This document shows positions 8,797-17,647 of a stretch of DNA of 64,000 nucleotides, piece after piece; positions within the stretch are counted from its first letter, which is position 1; each line of letters opens with the position of its first letter. The translations under genes and the position numbers were made by a program. The stretch comes from JAJXXT01 sp963764465 (GTDB taxonomy: Bacteria > Pseudomonadota > Alphaproteobacteria > Acetobacterales > Acetobacteraceae): positions 434,001 to 498,000 of the forward strand of contig CAVXSO010000006.1 in NCBI GenBank assembly GCA_963764465.1, written 5' to 3'. The notes under the pieces are model-generated. The model was not told the origin of the DNA and ran no database searches. It saw only the letters and a program-made list of their open reading frames with translations.

Positions 8797-8830
8797 CATG
8801 CCCGCGCCGCAAGGCGCGGGCATGTTCTCT
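8797..8830 (+). terminator. Rho-independent-like terminator after glnA (second)
   Basis: A perfect 12-bp stem CATGCCCGCGCC/GGCGCGGGCATG with a GCAA tetraloop (8797-8824), followed by the T-rich TTCTCTT. It closes the glnB-glnA unit before the next gene at 8879. Confidence 0.7.
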
Positions 8831-8878
8831 TAAGCTTGCCCCCTTCCCGTCCGCGCCGCGCGGCGCGATGCTCCGCGC

Positions 8879-9910
8879 ATGACCCAGAAACTCCGCCTCG
8901 GAATCCTCTCCGCCGCCAACATCGCCCGCGCCTTCATCAAGGGCTGCGCCGGCTCCGAGCTTCTGTCCATCGAGGCCGTGGCCTCGCGGGACAGCGGGAA
9001 AGCCGCCGCGTTCGCCGCCGAGACCGGCGTGCCCCGCCACCACGCGACCTACGAGGCCCTTCTCGCCGACCCCGGCATCGAGGCCGTCTACATCCCGCTG
9101 CCCAACGACATGCACGCCGTCTGGGCCATTCGCGCCTGCCAGGCCGGCAAGCACGTGCTGTGCGAAAAACCGCTGGCGATGTCCGCCGCCGAGGCCCGCG
9201 CGATGTTCGCCGCCGCGAAGCAGCACGGCGTCCACCTCGTCGAGGCCTACCCCTACATGGCCCAGCCGCAGACGCTGCGCCTGCGCGGCCTGCTGCTCGA
9301 GGGCGCCATCGGCCGCGTGCAGACCATCCACGCCGCCTTCGGTTTCGGCATCCTCACGCCCGACGGCGATCCCGTTGCCGATCCCTCCAACATCCGCCTG
9401 ATCCCGGAGCGCGGCGGCGGCGCCCTGCTCGATGCCGGCACCTACGCGATGAGCCTCGCGCGCATCGCCGCCGGCGAACGCCCCGTCCGCGCCTTCGCCG
9501 CCGCCCGCTGGGCGAAATCCGGCGTGGACCAGACCGTCGCGGCGACGCTCGAGTTCCCCTCCGGCGCCATCGCCCAGGTGAGTTGTTCCATGTCCGGCGC
9601 CTTCCACCGCAAGGCGCTCATCGTCGGCGAAAAGGGCGCGATCGAGACGAACTATTCCAACCACGCGCCGGAAGGCACGCTTCCCATCGCCATCAAGCGC
9701 GGCGCGCCCGGCACCATTCCGTTCGAGACCGAAATGGTCCACGGCGCCGACGGGTTCCGGCTGGAAGCCGAGAGTTTCGCCCGCATGGTCCACGGTGGCC
9801 CCGGGCACTGGAACGGCGCCAGCGAGGCGGAATCCATCGACATCGCCCTCGCCCTCGAAGCCATCGCCAAGAGTGCCCGCGACGGCGGCTGGGTCGCGCT
9901 CGGCGCCTGA
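8879..9910 (+). CDS. Gfo/Idh/MocA family oxidoreductase
   Basis: A 343-residue protein with an N-terminal Rossmann domain (LRLGILSAANIARAFIKG), the family motif CEKPLAMS near residue 98 including the catalytic lysine of EKP, and a C-terminal beta-sheet substrate domain from about residue 130. Members are NAD(P)-dependent dehydrogenases acting mostly on sugars, inositols and related diols; the substrate cannot be named here. It is followed 2 bases later by a cupin gene, probably translated from the same mRNA. Confidence 0.88.
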   Translation: MTQKLRLGILSAANIARAFIKGCAGSELLSIEAVASRDSGKAAAFAAETGVPRHHATYEALLADPGIEAVYIPLPNDMHAVWAIRACQAGKHVLCEKPLAMSAAEARAMFAAAKQHGVHLVEAYPYMAQPQTLRLRGLLLEGAIGRVQTIHAAFGFGILTPDGDPVADPSNIRLIPERGGGALLDAGTYAMSLARIAAGERPVRAFAAARWAKSGVDQTVAATLEFPSGAIAQVSCSMSGAFHRKALIVGEKGAIETNYSNHAPEGTLPIAIKRGAPGTIPFETEMVHGADGFRLEAESFARMVHGGPGHWNGASEAESIDIALALEAIAKSARDGGWVALGA

Positions 9911-9912
9911 CC

Positions 9913-10539
9913 ATGGCCCGCATGCGCCTCGTCGAGGACGTGCTCGTCTCCGGCGCCACGCTCACGCTGCCCGCGGACGGCACCATCCGCGTCCTGCACG
10001 TCGCCGCGGGCTCGGTCGAACTCGGCTCCGAAACCCTCGCGCGCGAGACAGCGCGCCGCGTCGGCGCCGCCACGCTGCTCGCCGGCCCCCATGGCGCCAC
10101 GATCTGGCGCTTCGAGCTCGGCGACGCCCCGCCCGCCTTCGGCCCCGCCAGCCACAAGCGCCTCGACGTGGCGGACGTGGCACTTCCCGCGGGGCCCCAC
10201 CTCGTCCGTTGCGACAGCGTCGCCTTCCCGCCCGATGGCTGCGCCTACCTGCACACGCACCAGGGCCCGGGGATACGCTGCCTCGCCGAGGGCGGCATCC
10301 GCATCGACGCCAACGGCAAGTCCACCAGCTACGCTCCCGGCGGCGCCTGGTTCGAGAGCGGCCCGGACCCTGTCTTCGCCCAGGCCGCGAGCCGCGCCAC
10401 ACGTTTCGTCCGCGTGATGATCCTGCCGGCCTCGCTCCTCGGCAAATCCTCCATCCGCTACCTCCGCGCTGAGGACCAGGCGAAGCCGAAAAGCCAAGCC
10501 TACCGCATGTTCGTCGACGAGCTTCTTGCCCCGGGCTGA
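9913..10539 (+). CDS. Cupin-like protein
   Basis: A 208-residue protein of mixed beta composition. The segment CAYLHTHQGPGIRCLAEGG looks like the metal-binding first motif of a cupin (HxH followed by a conserved Gly and Glu), and the following GGIRIDANGKSTSYAPGGAW looks like the second strand block. The role is unknown. The ATG starts 2 bases after the oxidoreductase stop. A 9-bp hairpin shared with the convergent gene covers its stop codon. Confidence 0.65.
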   Translation: MARMRLVEDVLVSGATLTLPADGTIRVLHVAAGSVELGSETLARETARRVGAATLLAGPHGATIWRFELGDAPPAFGPASHKRLDVADVALPAGPHLVRCDSVAFPPDGCAYLHTHQGPGIRCLAEGGIRIDANGKSTSYAPGGAWFESGPDPVFAQAASRATRFVRVMILPASLLGKSSIRYLRAEDQAKPKSQAYRMFVDELLAPG

Positions 10540-10561
10540 GGCGCCGCCGGCACGCCTCAGC
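10535..10561. terminator. Bidirectional hairpin between convergent genes
   Basis: A perfect 9-bp inverted repeat (GCTGAGGCG at 10535-10543 and its complement at 10553-10561) with a 9-base loop. Both convergent stop codons (TGA at 10537-10539 on plus and 10559-10557 on minus) lie inside the arms. No T-run follows on either side. Confidence 0.5.
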
Positions 10562-11903
10562 GCAGCTCGAACAATTCCTGGTGGAACCGCTCCTCCACGT
10601 CCATTCCCCGCGCGGCGAAATCCCGCCGCAGCACGGTGCCGAAACGCGCCGGCCCGCAGAACCAGAAGCTCGCCTCGCGCCATTCGGGAACCGCCGCGCG
10701 GATCCGCTCGCCCGTGAGCTTGCCGTGACGCGCATCGACCAGCAGATGCAGGCGCACATCGGCGGCTCGCGCATCCTGCGCCAGGCGCTCGAGCGCCGCC
10801 TCGTCCACCTCGCGCGTCGTGTGGAAGAGGTCGATCTCCGGCCGCGCCCCGCCCGGCGCGGCCGCGGCCAGTTCCTTCAGCCGCGCGACAAACGGCGTGA
10901 TGCCGATCCCCGCGCCAATCCAGATCTGGCGCTTCCGGCCGTCATCGAACAGGAACCCGCCATAGGGGCCTTCGACGGCAATCCCCTGTCCCAGCTTCAG
11001 CCGGTCCACCAGCCCCGTCGTATGGTCGCCGAGTTCCTTGGAAATGAACGTCACCCGCGGATCGCGTGGATCCCACGCCGATGCGATCGTGTAGGGATGC
11101 GCGCCCTCGATCGGGTTCGACGTGGCGAAGGCGAACTGTCCGGCCCTGTGCCCCGGCCACCCGGGCCCGAGCCGGATGACCGTCTCCAGGGAGCGGACGC
11201 CGGGATAATGCCGCATCTCGACGATCTCGCCCGCGACGCGCCGTCCGGCGCCGACCATGCCGAACAGCGAGACGAACGCCGCGTAGCTGCCCGCGAGCAG
11301 CAGCGCCAGCATCACCGGCCCGAGCGGCGTCGTCCACATCGGGTGGTCCAGCAGCACCGCCGCATGGAACACGAGTGCGAGGTACGCCACCGGCATCAGC
11401 CGGTGGCTGTAGCGGAACCACCGATACGGGATCAGCCTTACCAGCGCGACGAGCAGCAGGACCACCAGGGCGTAGAATACCCATTGCCCCACCTCCTCCG
11501 CCGTTCCGCGGTAGCTTCCCAGCCACTGCCGCAGCGGTTGCGTGATCGCCGGGCGCGGCCCGCGCGGCGGGCGCGTGAGCAGCCCGAGCCGCACCGCCCA
11601 CCGCGGCGCCTCAACCCACAACCAGTGGAAAACCGCGAGCGCCAGCACCGCGATGCCCAGCCATTTGTGCAGCCGGTACATCTTGTCGAGGCCGCCGAGC
11701 GGCGCCTCGGGCCAGCGCGGCCGGACCGAGAGAACCATCGCGACGCTCATCGCCGCCATGGCGAGAACGCCGCTGAACTGAAGGAACGGGTCGCGCAGGG
11801 CAAAAACGCTGCCGGCCGAAAAAATCGACGTGTTCAGGACAAGCCATAGGAGCCCAAGGATTATCCAGAAGCCCCAGAACAGCCGGACGTTGGCGCGCGG
11901 CAC
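10557..11903 (-). CDS. Ferric reductase-like transmembrane flavoprotein
   Basis: A 448-residue protein. The N-terminal half has about six membrane helices with candidate haem-ligand histidines (HKWLGIAVLALAVFHW, then RYSHRLMPVAYLALVFHAAVLLDH). The C-terminal half is an FAD/NAD(P)H reductase module (HPYTIASAWDPRD for FAD, VEGPYGGF, IGAGIGITPFVARLKEL for NAD binding, and the terminal FCGPARFGTVLRRDF). It should move electrons from cytoplasmic NAD(P)H across the membrane, for example to Fe(III) or another acceptor. I chose the GTG at 11903, preceded by GGGGAGAG; the open frame to 11966 lacks hydrophobic character. Confidence 0.85.
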   Translation of the reverse strand: MPRANVRLFWGFWIILGLLWLVLNTSIFSAGSVFALRDPFLQFSGVLAMAAMSVAMVLSVRPRWPEAPLGGLDKMYRLHKWLGIAVLALAVFHWLWVEAPRWAVRLGLLTRPPRGPRPAITQPLRQWLGSYRGTAEEVGQWVFYALVVLLLVALVRLIPYRWFRYSHRLMPVAYLALVFHAAVLLDHPMWTTPLGPVMLALLLAGSYAAFVSLFGMVGAGRRVAGEIVEMRHYPGVRSLETVIRLGPGWPGHRAGQFAFATSNPIEGAHPYTIASAWDPRDPRVTFISKELGDHTTGLVDRLKLGQGIAVEGPYGGFLFDDGRKRQIWIGAGIGITPFVARLKELAAAAPGGARPEIDLFHTTREVDEAALERLAQDARAADVRLHLLVDARHGKLTGERIRAAVPEWREASFWFCGPARFGTVLRRDFAARGMDVEERFHQELFELR

Positions 11904-12023
11904 GGCCCTCTCCCCGCATGGCACGCCTTGCCAAATGCCCGCGCCACGGCGGCGGCGCCATGACATCCGTCAAGACCCGCGGCGATGGTTCCGCGCGCCG
12001 CGGCGCGAACCCGGCGCGCCTGG

Positions 12024-13715
12024 CTACTCCGCCGCCTCGCGCGAACCCAGGTCTTTCACCATCGCCTCGCGCATCAGGAATTTCTGTATCTTTCCCGAAA
12101 CGGTCATCGGGAACCCGTCCACGAAGCGCACATGCCGCGGCACCTTGTAGTGCGCGATCTGCCCGCGGCAGAACTCCCGCACCTCCTCCTCGGACAGTGC
12201 CTCGCCCTCGCGCAGCTTCACCCAGGCCACCACCTCCTCGCCCATTCGCTCGTCATGGATGCCGAACACCGCCACGTCCGCGATCGCCGGATGGCGGTAC
12301 AGGAACTCCTCGATCTCGCGCGGATACACGTTCTCGCCGCCGCGGATGATCATGTCCTTGATCCGGCCCACGATCGCGCAATACCCGTCCGCGTCGATGG
12401 TCGCGAGGTCGCCGGTATGCATCCACCCGTTGCGATCCACCGCCTCCGCCGTCCGCGCCTCGTCGTCCCAGTAGCCCAGCATCACGGAATAGCCGCGCGT
12501 GCACAGCTCGCCTGGCGTACCCGGCGCCACCACGCGTCCCTCCGCATCGACGATCTTCACCTCCAGGTGCGGATGCACCCGCCCCACGGTGGAGACGCGC
12601 CGCTCCACCGGGTCTTCGATGGCGGTCTGGAAACTCACCGGGCTCGTCTCGGTCATCCCGTAGGCGATGGTCATCTCGGCGATGTGCATCGCCGTCATCA
12701 CCCTTCGCATCACCTCGATCGGGCACGGCGAGCCCGCCATGATGCCGGTGCGCAACGATGTCAGGTCGAACTCGGGAAAGCGCGGATGGTCCATCTCCGC
12801 GATGAACATCGTGGGCACGCCGTAGAGCGCGGTGCAGCGCTCCGCCGCCAGCGTCTCCAGCACCGCCAGCGGATCGAACCCCTCGCCGGGGAACACCATG
12901 GTCGCGCCATGCGTCACGCAGCCCAGAACGCCCATCACCATGCCGAAACAATGGTAGAGCGGCACCGGAATGCACAGCCGGTCCTCATGCGTGAAGCGCA
13001 TCCCCCGCGCGGTGAACAGCCCGTTGTTGAGGATGTTGTGGTGCGTGAGCGTCGCCCCCTTCGGCGCTCCCGTCGTTCCGGACGTGAACTGGATGTTGAT
13101 CGGGTCGTCGAACTGCAGCGTCGTCGCCAGCTCCGCGAGCCGCACCCGCTCCGCCTCGCTGCCCAACCCCGCCAGCTCCCCGAAACGATACGCACCGGCC
13201 AGGCTGTCGCCGCCGATCTGCACCACGATCGAAAGTTGCGGCAGCCGTGCCGCCGAAAGCGCGCCCGGCTCGCATGCGTCGATTTCCGGCGCCAGCGTGC
13301 GCAGCATCCCCGCATAGTCGCTCGATTTGAACGCGGTCGCCGTCACCAGCGCACGGCAGCCCACCTTGTTCAGCGCGTATTCCAGCTCCGCCAGCCGGTA
13401 AGCGGGGTTCACGTTCACCAGGATCAACCCCGCCTTCGCCGTGGCGAACTGCGTCAGCACCCATTCCGCGTTGTTCGGCGACCAGATCCCAACCCGGTCA
13501 CCGGGCTCGAGCCCCAGCGCCAGCAGCCCCGCGGCAATGGCATCGGCCCGCTCGGCGAGCTCCCGCCAGGTCCAGCGCACCCCCTGCTGGCGCACCACCA
13601 GCGCCTCGCGGTCCGGATACGCCGCCACGGTCACGTCCAGCTGCTGGCCGATGGTCAGCCCAAGCAGCGGCACCTCCGAGGTCCCGCTCACATAACTCGC
13701 CGTCAGCGCGCCCAT
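12024..13715 (-). CDS. Long/medium-chain fatty-acyl-CoA synthetase (AMP-binding)
   Basis: A 563-residue ANL-superfamily ligase. It shows the P-loop-like A3 motif FTSGTTGAPKGATLTHHN, the VPLYHCFGMVMG segment, YGMTETSP, GYSVMLGYWDD, the hinge-containing HTGDLATIDADGY...GRIKDMIIRGGENVYP, and the C-terminal catalytic lysine in TVSGKIQKF. It activates a carboxylic acid with ATP to the adenylate and then the CoA thioester. The set of motifs fits the FadD-like medium/long-chain acyl-CoA group. It stands alone; no other beta-oxidation gene is adjacent. Confidence 0.9.
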   Translation of the reverse strand: MGALTASYVSGTSEVPLLGLTIGQQLDVTVAAYPDREALVVRQQGVRWTWRELAERADAIAAGLLALGLEPGDRVGIWSPNNAEWVLTQFATAKAGLILVNVNPAYRLAELEYALNKVGCRALVTATAFKSSDYAGMLRTLAPEIDACEPGALSAARLPQLSIVVQIGGDSLAGAYRFGELAGLGSEAERVRLAELATTLQFDDPINIQFTSGTTGAPKGATLTHHNILNNGLFTARGMRFTHEDRLCIPVPLYHCFGMVMGVLGCVTHGATMVFPGEGFDPLAVLETLAAERCTALYGVPTMFIAEMDHPRFPEFDLTSLRTGIMAGSPCPIEVMRRVMTAMHIAEMTIAYGMTETSPVSFQTAIEDPVERRVSTVGRVHPHLEVKIVDAEGRVVAPGTPGELCTRGYSVMLGYWDDEARTAEAVDRNGWMHTGDLATIDADGYCAIVGRIKDMIIRGGENVYPREIEEFLYRHPAIADVAVFGIHDERMGEEVVAWVKLREGEALSEEEVREFCRGQIAHYKVPRHVRFVDGFPMTVSGKIQKFLMREAMVKDLGSREAAE

Positions 13716-13914
13716 GGTCTTGTCCTCCCTTGCCCGCGTTTTATCCGGGACGGAGGGAAGCTGCCAGCGCGCAGGCGCCCGCGGGCCGCCCGCAAGCCGC
13801 CGGCGCGCGGCCGGTCATTCATATTTGTTGAACGAGTCCTATTAAATGGTCTAAACACATATTTCATATCTTGTCTCGTCGAACGGGCGAGGCGCGCGGG
13901 AAAGGCGATTGGCC

Positions 13915-14580
13915 ATGAAGCTGCTGATGCAGGCTGCGATGATCGGGCTCGGCGCCATTGCGCTCACGGCGCACGCGCCGGCCGCCCGCGCCGCGGTGCT
14001 CTACGACAACAGCGCCGCAACCTCCAGCGGCCGGGACGCCATCTCCAGCACCGCCATCAACGCCTTCGGCCCGCTGGCGGACATGTTCGCCACCGGCTCC
14101 ACCGCCTTTGCGTTCAGCCAGCTCGACCTGCTGCTCAACGCCTCGGCGCCCACCGACGGCGGGTCGTTCACCGTCAGCCTCCTCGGCGACAGCACCAACA
14201 CGCCGGGAACCCTGATCCAGAACCTCGCGACCATCGAGGACAGCAGCCTCGGCAGCGCGCTCAGCCTCGTGGCCCTCTCCTTCGGCCCGGTTTCGCTTGC
14301 CGCCAACACGCAATACTGGATCCAGCTCAACTCGACGAACACGTCGGCCGACTGGTCATGGTCCATGGACACGTCCGGCACCGGCGTCGCCGGGCTTTAT
14401 TTCGCCGACGCCAACGGCGTGTACCCGAACTCCCAGGGCCCGTATCAGATGGCGGTCATCGGCAGTGCCGGCGGCCTGGCGGATCCGCCGCTGGTGCCGG
14501 AGCCGGCCTCCGCCGCGCTGTTCGCCGTGGCCCTGGCGGGCATCGGCGTGGTCTCCCGCCGCTCCGCCTCGCGCGCCTGA
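13915..14580 (+). CDS. Exported PEP-CTERM protein, copy 1 (choice-of-anchor R-like)
   Basis: A 221-residue protein with a signal peptide (MKLLMQAAMIGLGAIALTAHAPAARA), a beta-rich body and a C-terminal sorting tag VPEPASAALFAVALAGIGVV followed by SRRSASRA: PEP motif, one membrane span and a basic tail. PEP-CTERM proteins are handled by exosortase, usually together with exopolysaccharide export; none of those genes is in the window. The body (FGPLADMFATG, VSLLGDSTNTPGTLIQNLAT, ANTQYWIQL, SGTGVAGLYFA) resembles the choice-of-anchor R domain. It is paralogous to the gene at 14779. ATG chosen over an in-frame TTG 6 bases upstream. An AT-rich stretch (13817-13870) probably carries its promoter. Confidence 0.85.
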   Translation: MKLLMQAAMIGLGAIALTAHAPAARAAVLYDNSAATSSGRDAISSTAINAFGPLADMFATGSTAFAFSQLDLLLNASAPTDGGSFTVSLLGDSTNTPGTLIQNLATIEDSSLGSALSLVALSFGPVSLAANTQYWIQLNSTNTSADWSWSMDTSGTGVAGLYFADANGVYPNSQGPYQMAVIGSAGGLADPPLVPEPASAALFAVALAGIGVVSRRSASRA

Positions 14581-14778
14581 GGCCCGGCCAAGCCCCTCAT
14601 CCGGGCGCATCGCGCGTCCCAATTCCGTTGTCACGATCCGCGCGCCGATAGCGCGTGACTCGACGGTCAAGTTAAGTTACTTTAAGAAACTTGTGCCGTG
14701 AATTGGGACGGGCTGCCGTTTTCTCGCCGCTGCCAGCCTACCCGTTCGAGCCGGCCAAGTCGGAAGGACGGATCAAAA

Positions 14779-15429
14779 ATGGACAGGTTCTTGAGGGCCG
14801 CTGCCACCGGGTTCACCGCCCTCACCCTGATTGCCGTGGCGCCGACGGCACGCGCCGACGTCATCTTTGATGCCGCCAGCGCCGCCCCCGCCGGTTATGC
14901 CTTCACCGGGAAAAATTTCGGCCCCCTGGCAAACTCCTTCACCTCCGGCCCGTTCGGCATGTTCCTGACGGATGTCCAGGTGGTGCTCGGCGCGGTCCCC
15001 GGCGACAACTCCTCGACCACGGTCAGCCTCGTCGCCGACAGCGCCGGCGCGCCAGGCGCATTGATCCAGACCCTGGCGACCATCCAGGACAACACGCTCG
15101 CTTCCTGGTCGTCGCCGGCGCTTTACGACATTCCCGTCGCGCCGCAGTCGATCACGCTCACGGCAGCCACTCGCTACTGGATCGAGGTTTCCGCCCCGGC
15201 ATCTCCCGGCACCGTCTGGTCCTACACGAGAGACCTCACCGGCACCGGCGTCGCCTCGGAGTATGTGGCGATCGGCAAGAACCTCACGACATTCACCAAC
15301 GCCCAGAGCCCGGACGGCGTCTTCCAGTTGCAGATCCAGGAGGTTCCGGAACCCGCCTCCTTCGCCCTGCTCGGCGCGGGCCTCGCCGGCATGGCACTCG
15401 CGTTCCACCGCCGGCCGCGCCGCGCCTGA
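14779..15429 (+). CDS. Exported PEP-CTERM protein, copy 2 (choice-of-anchor R-like)
   Basis: A 216-residue protein with a signal peptide (MDRFLRAAATGFTALTLIAV, cleaved after ARA), the same body architecture as the preceding gene (FGPLANSFTSG, VSLVADSAGAPGALIQTLAT, TRYWIEVSA, TGTGVASEYVA) and the tag VPEPASFALLGAGLAGMALAF followed by an RRPRRA tail. It should be exported and anchored or released by an exosortase. GAAGGACGG lies upstream of the ATG. The 198-base gap to copy 1 includes an AT-rich segment (14668-14695), so it may have its own promoter. Confidence 0.85.
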   Translation: MDRFLRAAATGFTALTLIAVAPTARADVIFDAASAAPAGYAFTGKNFGPLANSFTSGPFGMFLTDVQVVLGAVPGDNSSTTVSLVADSAGAPGALIQTLATIQDNTLASWSSPALYDIPVAPQSITLTAATRYWIEVSAPASPGTVWSYTRDLTGTGVASEYVAIGKNLTTFTNAQSPDGVFQLQIQEVPEPASFALLGAGLAGMALAFHRRPRRA

Positions 15430-15436
15430 TGACGCC

Positions 15437-16009
15437 TCAGGACTTCTCGCCCTCCGCCTTGCGCCGCAGCTCACGCAGCCGCTGCTCCACCCCCAGACCC
15501 TTCGGGTCCGCCGCGGCATAGCGCTGCCAGGCCAGCAGCGCCGCCTGCCAGTCGCCGCGCGCCTCGGCGATGCGCGAGAGCGTGTCGAACACCGGGAATA
15601 ACTCAGGGTCGAGTGACAGCGCCGTCTCGATATCGCCCACGGCACCGCCCACATCGCCGGTACGGAACCGCGCGATCGCACGGTTGGCATAGGCCGCCGC
15701 GTAATTCGGGTCGATCGTCACCGCCGCGTCGAACGCCGCGACCGCGTCCCTGTCGGCGTTGTTGGTGAGGTCGCGCACCCCGCGCGACTGCAGCAGCACC
15801 GCCGCCGGCGAGCCCGCCTCCGCCCACAGCATCCGCACCCGCTGCTCGATCAGGTTCGCGACCGTTGAGTCAGGTGCGGTCTTCAGCGCCTGCAGCAACG
15901 AGGCGACCTGCGCCGAACGCGCCGCCGCATCCTGCGCGCGGGCGCCCCGCACGCCTGGCACACACCAAGCCAACACCAGGGCGAGGGCGATGGCAGCAAC
16001 ACCGCGCAT
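15437..16009 (-). CDS. Exported TPR-repeat protein
   Basis: A 190-residue protein with a signal peptide (MRGVAAIALALVLAWCVPGVRG, cleaved near ARA-Q) followed by helical repeats. The segments DAVAAFDAAVTIDPNYAAAYANRAIARFRTG, DVGGAVGDIETALSLDPELFPVFDTLSRIAEARG and DWQAALLAWQRYAAADPKG are three TPR units at about residues 75-175. TPRs mediate protein-protein contacts; a periplasmic role is likely. The open frame continues upstream, but that part is the shadow of the dehydrogenase gene. It lies 32 bases downstream of that gene. Confidence 0.85.
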   Translation of the reverse strand: MRGVAAIALALVLAWCVPGVRGARAQDAAARSAQVASLLQALKTAPDSTVANLIEQRVRMLWAEAGSPAAVLLQSRGVRDLTNNADRDAVAAFDAAVTIDPNYAAAYANRAIARFRTGDVGGAVGDIETALSLDPELFPVFDTLSRIAEARGDWQAALLAWQRYAAADPKGLGVEQRLRELRRKAEGEKS

Positions 16010-16041
16010 GCGCCGATCCTGCCGCCATCGGCCCAGGCGAT

Positions 16042-16953
16042 TCAACCGCCTTCCTTGAGCTCGCTTCCCGCCAGCATCTCGCACAGCCTGGCCAGCGCCG
16101 TGTGGTCCTGCCCCGGCCCCAGCCGCTGCTGCGCCGCCAGCCACATTTCCCGGCACAGCGCCGCAAACGGCGCCGGGGTCGCCGTCTCCCGCCCGAGCCC
16201 CAGCGCGATCGTCACGTCCTTGACCATGAGGTCGAGCCCGAAGCCCGAGGCAAACCGCCGCGACAGCACGTGCTGTCGGAATTTGCCCCTGGTCGAGTTG
16301 TTCATCCCGGACGAAACGTTCAGCACATCCACCATCGTCCCGGGATCGAGCCCGAAGCGCTGCCCGATCAGCAGCGCCTCGATCCCGATCAGGTAGCCGC
16401 CGGCCGAAACCAGGTTGTTCAGCGCCTTCATCGCCTGCCCGGCACCGACGCCGCCGCAATGCAGGATGGTCGTGCCCATCGCCTCCAGCACCGGCCGCAC
16501 CCGCGCCAGCGCCGCCTCGTCGCCGCCGGTCATGATCGCGAGCTCCCCGGTCTCCGCCCGCGCCACGCCGCCGGAAACCGGCGCGTCCACCAGCACGCCC
16601 CCCGCCGCCGCCACGACGTCCGCCAGGCGCTGGGTTTCCGCCGGCACGCCGGAGGACATCTCCAGCACCACGCCACCGGGCCTGAGCGCCGCCAGCACGC
16701 CGCCCTCCAGCACCTGGCCCACGTCCTTGCTCGTCGGCAGCATGGTGATCACCACGTCCGCGCCGCGCGCGAGCGCCGCCAGGTCCGCCGCCGCGGTCGC
16801 CCCATGCCCGGCCGCGAACGCCTCCGCCACCCCCGGCCGCGCGTCGAACACGGTAACGTCGAAGCCGCCGCGGCGCAGGCAAGCCGCCATGGGCCGCCCC
16901 ATCGCCCCGATCCCGATGAACCCCACGGAAAGGCTGTTGCGCCCCTCGCTCAT
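16042..16953 (-). CDS. 3-hydroxyisobutyrate dehydrogenase family (beta-hydroxyacid dehydrogenase)
   Basis: A 303-residue NAD(P)-dependent enzyme. Seen: the Rossmann motif SVGFIGIGAMGRPMA, the substrate motif VDAPVSGGVARAETGELAIMTGG, the catalytic lysine region GAGQAMKALNNLVSAG and the cofactor-binding KDVTIALGLGRE near residue 245. The family includes 3-hydroxyisobutyrate, tartronate-semialdehyde and related dehydrogenases; the exact substrate is uncertain. GGGAGAG precedes the ATG, which overlaps the upstream chaperone gene by 4 bases (ATGA), so the two are translationally coupled. Confidence 0.88.
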   Translation of the reverse strand: MSEGRNSLSVGFIGIGAMGRPMAACLRRGGFDVTVFDARPGVAEAFAAGHGATAAADLAALARGADVVITMLPTSKDVGQVLEGGVLAALRPGGVVLEMSSGVPAETQRLADVVAAAGGVLVDAPVSGGVARAETGELAIMTGGDEAALARVRPVLEAMGTTILHCGGVGAGQAMKALNNLVSAGGYLIGIEALLIGQRFGLDPGTMVDVLNVSSGMNNSTRGKFRQHVLSRRFASGFGLDLMVKDVTIALGLGRETATPAPFAALCREMWLAAQQRLGPGQDHTALARLCEMLAGSELKEGG

Positions 16954-17543
16954 ACCCGTCTCTCCCTGTCCGCAGCCGCCACCGGGGGAGCAGGCGTTCC
17001 GGCCTCCTCCACCTCGGGGAACACCACGCGGGCCGCGAGCATCTCGCCCACCTGTCCCGCCAGCGCCGCGTCCGCCCGGCGCGCATAGGCGGCAAGCAGC
17101 GCCGGCCCCTCGCCCGCCTCCCGCCCGCGCCACACATTGCGCGCAATCGCCGTTTCCAGCGCCGCCATGTCCCCCGCGTCCAGCGCCTCGCCATAGGCCA
17201 GCGAGCGGCCATGGAACGCCTCCCACATGCGCCGGTTGCGCTTGGGCACCGAAAGATCGCCGACGCCGATCTCGCGCAGGCTGCGGTCCATGTCGGCGAA
17301 CATCGCGTCGAACACCGCCTGCGCCAGTTCGGGCCCCGGCGACGGCGCCTGCCACAAATGCCGGATCAGCAGGTAGACATGCAGGCCCAGGCAGTCGAAG
17401 CGCCCGTCCAGCGTGTCCGGCACGCCGAACCCGGCATAGAAGACCGGCCTTCGCGCGGCGGCGACCGCGGCGAGGTAGAGCGCATGCCCCTCGCGCTGAT
17501 GCGGCGCGGGGCGGAACCAGGAAAATGGCCAGCGGGACAACAT
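16950..17543 (-). CDS. Ubiquinol-cytochrome c chaperone domain protein (CBP3/UQCC1-like)
   Basis: A 197-residue protein with the family features FYAGFGVPDTLDGRFDCLGLHVYLLIRHL, FDAMFADMDRSLREIGVGDLSVPKRNRRM and FHGRSLAYGEAL. In mitochondria CBP3 assists assembly of cytochrome b into the bc1 complex; bacterial homologues are presumed to do the same at the inner membrane. Adjacency to a divergent bamE is a common alphaproteobacterial arrangement and supports the call. The ATG at 17543 (MLSRWPFSWFRP) is preferred; the open frame runs to 17795 but overlaps bamE and contains the repeat-derived VNDPNHLNDPNH. Confidence 0.85.
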   Translation of the reverse strand: MLSRWPFSWFRPAPHQREGHALYLAAVAAARRPVFYAGFGVPDTLDGRFDCLGLHVYLLIRHLWQAPSPGPELAQAVFDAMFADMDRSLREIGVGDLSVPKRNRRMWEAFHGRSLAYGEALDAGDMAALETAIARNVWRGREAGEGPALLAAYARRADAALAGQVGEMLAARVVFPEVEEAGTPAPPVAAADRERRV

Positions 17544-17647
17544 CGCCCGACATCGCACGCGCCTCCGCACCCGCCAAGAGGCAGGAGCCTCGTCGTCCAC
17601 CCCGAAGCCATGCGCCAGGCGGCGGGCCACGCCTCCATCGCCGGCTT

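Noticed and set aside
8836..9912. Long upstream extension of the cupin frame
   Set aside because: It overlaps the Gfo/Idh oxidoreductase in another frame and is Arg/His-rich shadow sequence; the real start is the ATG at 9913.
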